Of a stretch of DNA of 64,000 nucleotides, positions 61,098 through 64,000 are shown piece after piece. This stretch comes from Nguyenibacter vanlangensis (lineage in GTDB: Bacteria; Pseudomonadota; Alphaproteobacteria; Acetobacterales; Acetobacteraceae): the NCBI RefSeq assembly GCF_038719015.1, contig NZ_CP152276.1, positions 251,001 through 315,000 of the forward strand, in the 5' to 3' direction. The position numbers and the translations under genes were made by a program. How positions within the stretch are numbered: position 1 is the first letter of the stretch; every line of letters starts with the position of its first letter. Under the pieces are notes generated by a model, which worked only from the letters and a program-made list of their open reading frames with translations, was not told where the DNA came from and ran no database searches.

Positions 61098-62834
61098 TTA
61101 CGCGACCGAGGCAGTCTCGGCAATGGTTTCGAACGCGCCGGACAGCAGCATCGCCTTGGCTCGGGCACGCGTCAGCTTGCCGGACGAGGTCTGGGGCAGC
61201 GTGTGCGGCGGGACGAGGATGACCGACACGTCCACGCCGTGCTGCCGCCGGAAGAGATTGGCGGCCTCGGTCCGCAGCAATTCCCGTGCCTCGGGGGTCG
61301 AGGCACGGCACTGGATCAGGGCCACGACCTTCTCGCCGGCTTCCTGGTCGATCGAGAACACCGCAACGTCACGGCTGCGCAGGACCCCGATTTCGGTTTC
61401 CGCGGACCATTCCAGATCCTGGGGCCAGATATTGCGGCCATTGATGATGATCAGGTCCTTGGCGCGTCCGGTCACGACCACCTGCCCGTCGAGCATGTAG
61501 CCGAGATCGCCGGTATTCAGCCATCCCGCATCGTCCAGCACGCGCTGGGTTTCCTGCGGCTGGTTGAAATAGCCGCGCATCAGGCTGGGGCCGCGGGCGA
61601 AGATGGTACCGACCTTGCGGTCCGGCAGGGCCTGGCCCGTGGAGTCGCGGATTTCGAGTTCATGTTCCTCCAGCACCTTGCCGCACAGGACGAAGGTGCG
61701 CAGCGCCTGGCCCGGGTCGTCGGAGGGGCGGGCGATCCCCTGGGTCTCCAGGACGCGCAGATCGACCGTATCGGTCTGGATGCCCGATGCCAGCGGAACG
61801 AAACTGATGGCCAATGTCGCCTCGGCCATGCCGTAGCTGGCGGTGAAGGCTCGGCTGTCGAAGCCCGAGGCGGCGAAGCGCTCGGCAAATTCTTCAAGGA
61901 TGTGGTGACGGATCATGTCGCCGCCGATCCCCGCGATTCGCCAGCAGGACAGGTCCAGGGCGATGGAGGTGGCGCGCCGGGCGCACAGTTCGAACCCGAA
62001 GGAGGGGCTATAGGCGATCGTGCCGCGGTTGCGGCTGATCAGGTCCAGCCAGACATGGGGACGGCGGGCGAACTCCCGCGTCGGCAGCATATCCACGCTC
62101 AACTGGCAGGTGACCGGGGTCAGGAAGAAGCCGACCAGCCCCATGTCGTGATAGAGCGGCAGCCACGAGACGCAGCGATCGCCGGTATCGCGCACTTTCA
62201 GGCCGTCGCGCGCGATCGCGCGGGCATTGGCCATCCCCGAGCGCTGGGTCACGGCCACCCCCATCGGGAAGCGGGTGCTGCCCGACGAGAATTGCAGATA
62301 GGACAGGTCGTCGGGGTTCACGGTCGGCAGGGCGAGGTCATCCGCCGGCAGGGCCATCAGTTCGGCCGGCCGACCGCCGAAGCGCAAGGTGAAGCCGTCG
62401 ATAATCTCGTCGGTCCAGGATGCGATGATCTCGGGAATGATGACGGCCGACGCACCGGCGCTTTGGATCATGCCGCGCAGCGTGGTCACGTAGCCCTGGC
62501 GCCCGCCGAAAGCGACCGGCAGAGGCATGGGGGCGGGGATCAGTCCGGCATACTGGCAGCCGAAGAAGATGCGTGCGAAGTCGCCGTCGCTCTCCGCCAC
62601 GATGGCGACCCGTTCGCCCGGCCGCAGACCCAGGGTCAGCAATCGCCGCGCGACCTCGTGGGCCTGGGCACGCAGGGTGCGGTAGGGCAGGGCCTCCAAC
62701 AGTTGGCCGCGGCCGGAATAAATATTGAATCCGGCATTCCCTTGGGCCGCGTAATCCAGCGCGTCGGGGAATGTTGCGAAATCACCCAGGCGGCGTGCCT
62801 GACCAGAATCTGTCGGAGTCGGAAGGCGTATCAT
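61098..62834 (-). CDS. acyl-ACP synthetase / fatty-acyl-AMP ligase of the sphingolipid locus
   Basis: The 578-residue protein belongs to the acyl-adenylating (FAAL/AasR-like) superfamily: DLSYLQFSSGSTRFPMGVAVTQ (A3-type motif), WLPLYHDMGLVGFF, ASYGMAEATLAISFVPL, GWLNTGDLGYMLDGQVVVTGRAKDLIIINGRNIWPQDLE. The last lysine region is SSGKLTRARAKAML. The insertion typical of FAALs can be assumed from length but not shown. It would charge the neighbouring ACP. The ATG at 62834 is taken; a GTG at 62855 or a TTG at 62843 (after GGAAG) are alternatives. Confidence 0.87.
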   Translation of the reverse strand: MIRLPTPTDSGQARRLGDFATFPDALDYAAQGNAGFNIYSGRGQLLEALPYRTLRAQAHEVARRLLTLGLRPGERVAIVAESDGDFARIFFGCQYAGLIPAPMPLPVAFGGRQGYVTTLRGMIQSAGASAVIIPEIIASWTDEIIDGFTLRFGGRPAELMALPADDLALPTVNPDDLSYLQFSSGSTRFPMGVAVTQRSGMANARAIARDGLKVRDTGDRCVSWLPLYHDMGLVGFFLTPVTCQLSVDMLPTREFARRPHVWLDLISRNRGTIAYSPSFGFELCARRATSIALDLSCWRIAGIGGDMIRHHILEEFAERFAASGFDSRAFTASYGMAEATLAISFVPLASGIQTDTVDLRVLETQGIARPSDDPGQALRTFVLCGKVLEEHELEIRDSTGQALPDRKVGTIFARGPSLMRGYFNQPQETQRVLDDAGWLNTGDLGYMLDGQVVVTGRAKDLIIINGRNIWPQDLEWSAETEIGVLRSRDVAVFSIDQEAGEKVVALIQCRASTPEARELLRTEAANLFRRQHGVDVSVILVPPHTLPQTSSGKLTRARAKAMLLSGAFETIAETASVA

Positions 62835-62880
62835 GTCAGGCAATGAATCTTCCACCTGGAACTATCGAATAAACGGTGTG

Positions 62881-64000
62881 TCATGAACGGGAACAGCGTT
62901 CATGACACGCCTCCCGAAGAAATTCCACGATGGCATCCGCGCCACGCGGAGCCGTCGGACCCGGGCCGTCCAGCCCGAATGTGTCGTATATATACGATTC
63001 TTGCCGCTCTAGGAAATCGGCATGGGTTCTAAAGGCCTGTTCCAGGTCCGTTTCCAGCGTCGCCGTGCCGTGGCTGACACGCCCGAGAGACCAGAAACGG
63101 TAATCGGGATTGCCTTGCCAATCTGTCTCGTGGGCATCCAGGAACAGGCAGGGGCGCGGGCGAAGCAGAAACTCGGCGACCTGGCTGCTGACATCGCCCA
63201 GATAGAGATCCGCCGCCATCGTGTAGGTCATGTCGATGCTCTTCGGACTCCCTGGATCGATCAGCATATGGGGTATTCCGCTGAACCGGCGCACGATCTC
63301 CGCTCCCTTGCCGCGATGCGCGTCGAACAGCCGGTAATGCGGTGCGAAGACAAGGTTGTACCGGTCCTGCCGGGCAAAATAATCCAGAACCTGCAGCCCG
63401 AATTTATGCCATGAAGACAGGCGCGTATTGAAATGCGGATTATACAGGATTGTCGGGCGTCCATTTCCGAACAGCGGTGCTGCGTCGCGATGCAGCAGCC
63501 GCACCATGTCGAATTTGGCGTAGACCCCGGTGACATACCGTCCGGGGCGCAGCGCCTCCTGCATCAGCAGTCGGCGTTCCAGTTTTTGTCCCGCCATCAG
63601 AATGAAGTCGAAATGCCGGACATCCCGCGCGAAGCCGATCGCCCGATCGCCCGCGCCATGTCGCGTCCAGATCAACCGGGGCCGACGCACGCCCATGTGC
63701 CGGAGATGGAGCGAGGTGCGCTCGGGAACCACAATGGCTTGAAAATTATTGAAATAATTCGTGTTCCATAGAAGCGCGGCCAGCTTGCTCAGGACGCTGG
63801 GACCGCGACGAGCGAGTCGCCGCCGCAGAGAACCGGGCAACGCAAGCCGATCGAATATGAGCTGTGATTCGGGATAAAATCCGGCCAGATGACGGATATA
63901 GGCTTCATGTTCCGGCGTCAGGCAGGCGACATGGACGGCGAAGTCCGGATGACGGCGAGCGATCTCCAATGCGATGGGCAGCGCGTGCAGCGTCTGGTGC
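62881..64000 (-). CDS. TagB/TagF-like glycerophosphotransferase family protein (partial, runs off the right edge)
   Basis: The frame has no start inside the window; the upstream codons (HQTLHALPIALEIARRH) continue to the edge. About 372 C-terminal residues are present. Motifs resemble CDP-glycerol:polyglycerophosphate transferases: LIWTRHGAGDRAIG, RPTILYNPHFNTRLSSWHKFG, HYRLFDAH and TMAADLYLGDVSSQVAEFLL, then RPCLFLDAH. These transfer glycerol phosphate from CDP-glycerol to a lipid-linked acceptor. It lies 46 bp downstream of... rather, upstream of the acyl ligase gene in the same direction, so it may head that operon and attach a phosphoglycerol-type head group (inference). Confidence 0.75.
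   Translation of the reverse strand, partial: HQTLHALPIALEIARRHPDFAVHVACLTPEHEAYIRHLAGFYPESQLIFDRLALPGSLRRRLARRGPSVLSKLAALLWNTNYFNNFQAIVVPERTSLHLRHMGVRRPRLIWTRHGAGDRAIGFARDVRHFDFILMAGQKLERRLLMQEALRPGRYVTGVYAKFDMVRLLHRDAAPLFGNGRPTILYNPHFNTRLSSWHKFGLQVLDYFARQDRYNLVFAPHYRLFDAHRGKGAEIVRRFSGIPHMLIDPGSPKSIDMTYTMAADLYLGDVSSQVAEFLLRPRPCLFLDAHETDWQGNPDYRFWSLGRVSHGTATLETDLEQAFRTHADFLERQESYIYDTFGLDGPGPTAPRGADAIVEFLREACHERCSRS

Noticed and set aside
1..64000. CRISPR array, prophage, toxin-antitoxin or other defence island
   Set aside because: No repeat-spacer series, phage structural genes, toxin-antitoxin pair or known defence proteins were seen on either strand.

Overview
The window is high-GC alphaproteobacterial chromosome with an overwhelming preference for CTG leucine codons. 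The protein set points to an acetic acid bacterium (Acetobacteraceae, Gluconacetobacter-like). The clues are bacterial sphingolipid genes, the ruvX/gatCAB and aroE-coaE-dnaQ arrangements, and a sucCD pair, which several acetic acid bacteria lack. The genus is an inference; the family is more secure. Genes are densely packed, many with ATGA-type start/stop overlaps, and three tRNA genes (two valine, one serine) are present.

Layout. 0-4.3 kb: edge of a DEAD-box helicase gene, an ELM1-family gene, a large unknown protein, tRNA-Val(CAC) and yidB. 4.3-9.5 kb: an N-formylglutamate amidohydrolase, tRNA-Val(GAC), ruvX divergent from gatC-gatA-gatB, and tRNA-Ser(GCU). 9.5-15.7 kb: an accessory-looking stretch with a small membrane protein facing a LytTR regulator across a repeat-rich promoter region, an EamA transporter facing a MocR regulator, a tyrosine-phosphatase-like protein and an O-antigen-ligase-like protein. 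15.7-25.7 kb: cdd, lysA, a TIGR02302 membrane protein, an LptM-like lipoprotein, argH, a TlpA-like thioredoxin, a second formylglutamate amidohydrolase and aroE-coaE-dnaQ. 25.9-31.7 kb: a five-gene MCE/Mla-type lipid-transport operon headed by a cyclase-like sensor. 31.7-37 kb: queE-queC-queD, bioB and sucC-sucD, all leftward. 37-42.3 kb: a ferritin-like protein, a Dabb protein, an M13 peptidase, an OpuAC-like protein and a YdcF protein. 42.4-47.3 kb: fabD-fabG-acpP-fabF-mltG. 47.3-48.1 kb: an IS5-family (IS427-like) element. 48.1-50.5 kb: SYLF, inositol-monophosphatase-like and MmcB genes.

50.6-64 kb is the most distinctive region and reads as a sphingolipid locus. Serine palmitoyltransferase, a dedicated acyl carrier protein and an acyl-AMP ligase form a leftward operon. 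Around it lie a lipid kinase overlapping a Tam41-like nucleotidyltransferase, a membrane fatty-acid-hydroxylase-type protein, an LptF/LptG-like permease pair, a metallophosphoesterase, a GT4 glycosyltransferase, a MobA-like nucleotidyltransferase, a homologue of the N-terminal part of plant glucosamine inositolphosphorylceramide transferase, and a TagB/TagF-like transferase at the right edge. Together they suggest synthesis, head-group activation, glycosylation and export of a modified ceramide. Ceramide synthase and ceramide reductase are not in the window.

The two observations most worth following are the MCE operon, where the cyclase-like sensor and the ABC ATPase both appear to have lost catalytic residues, and the sphingolipid locus, where a kinase/nucleotidyltransferase pair and an LptFG-like pair suggest an activated-ceramide route and a dedicated exporter.
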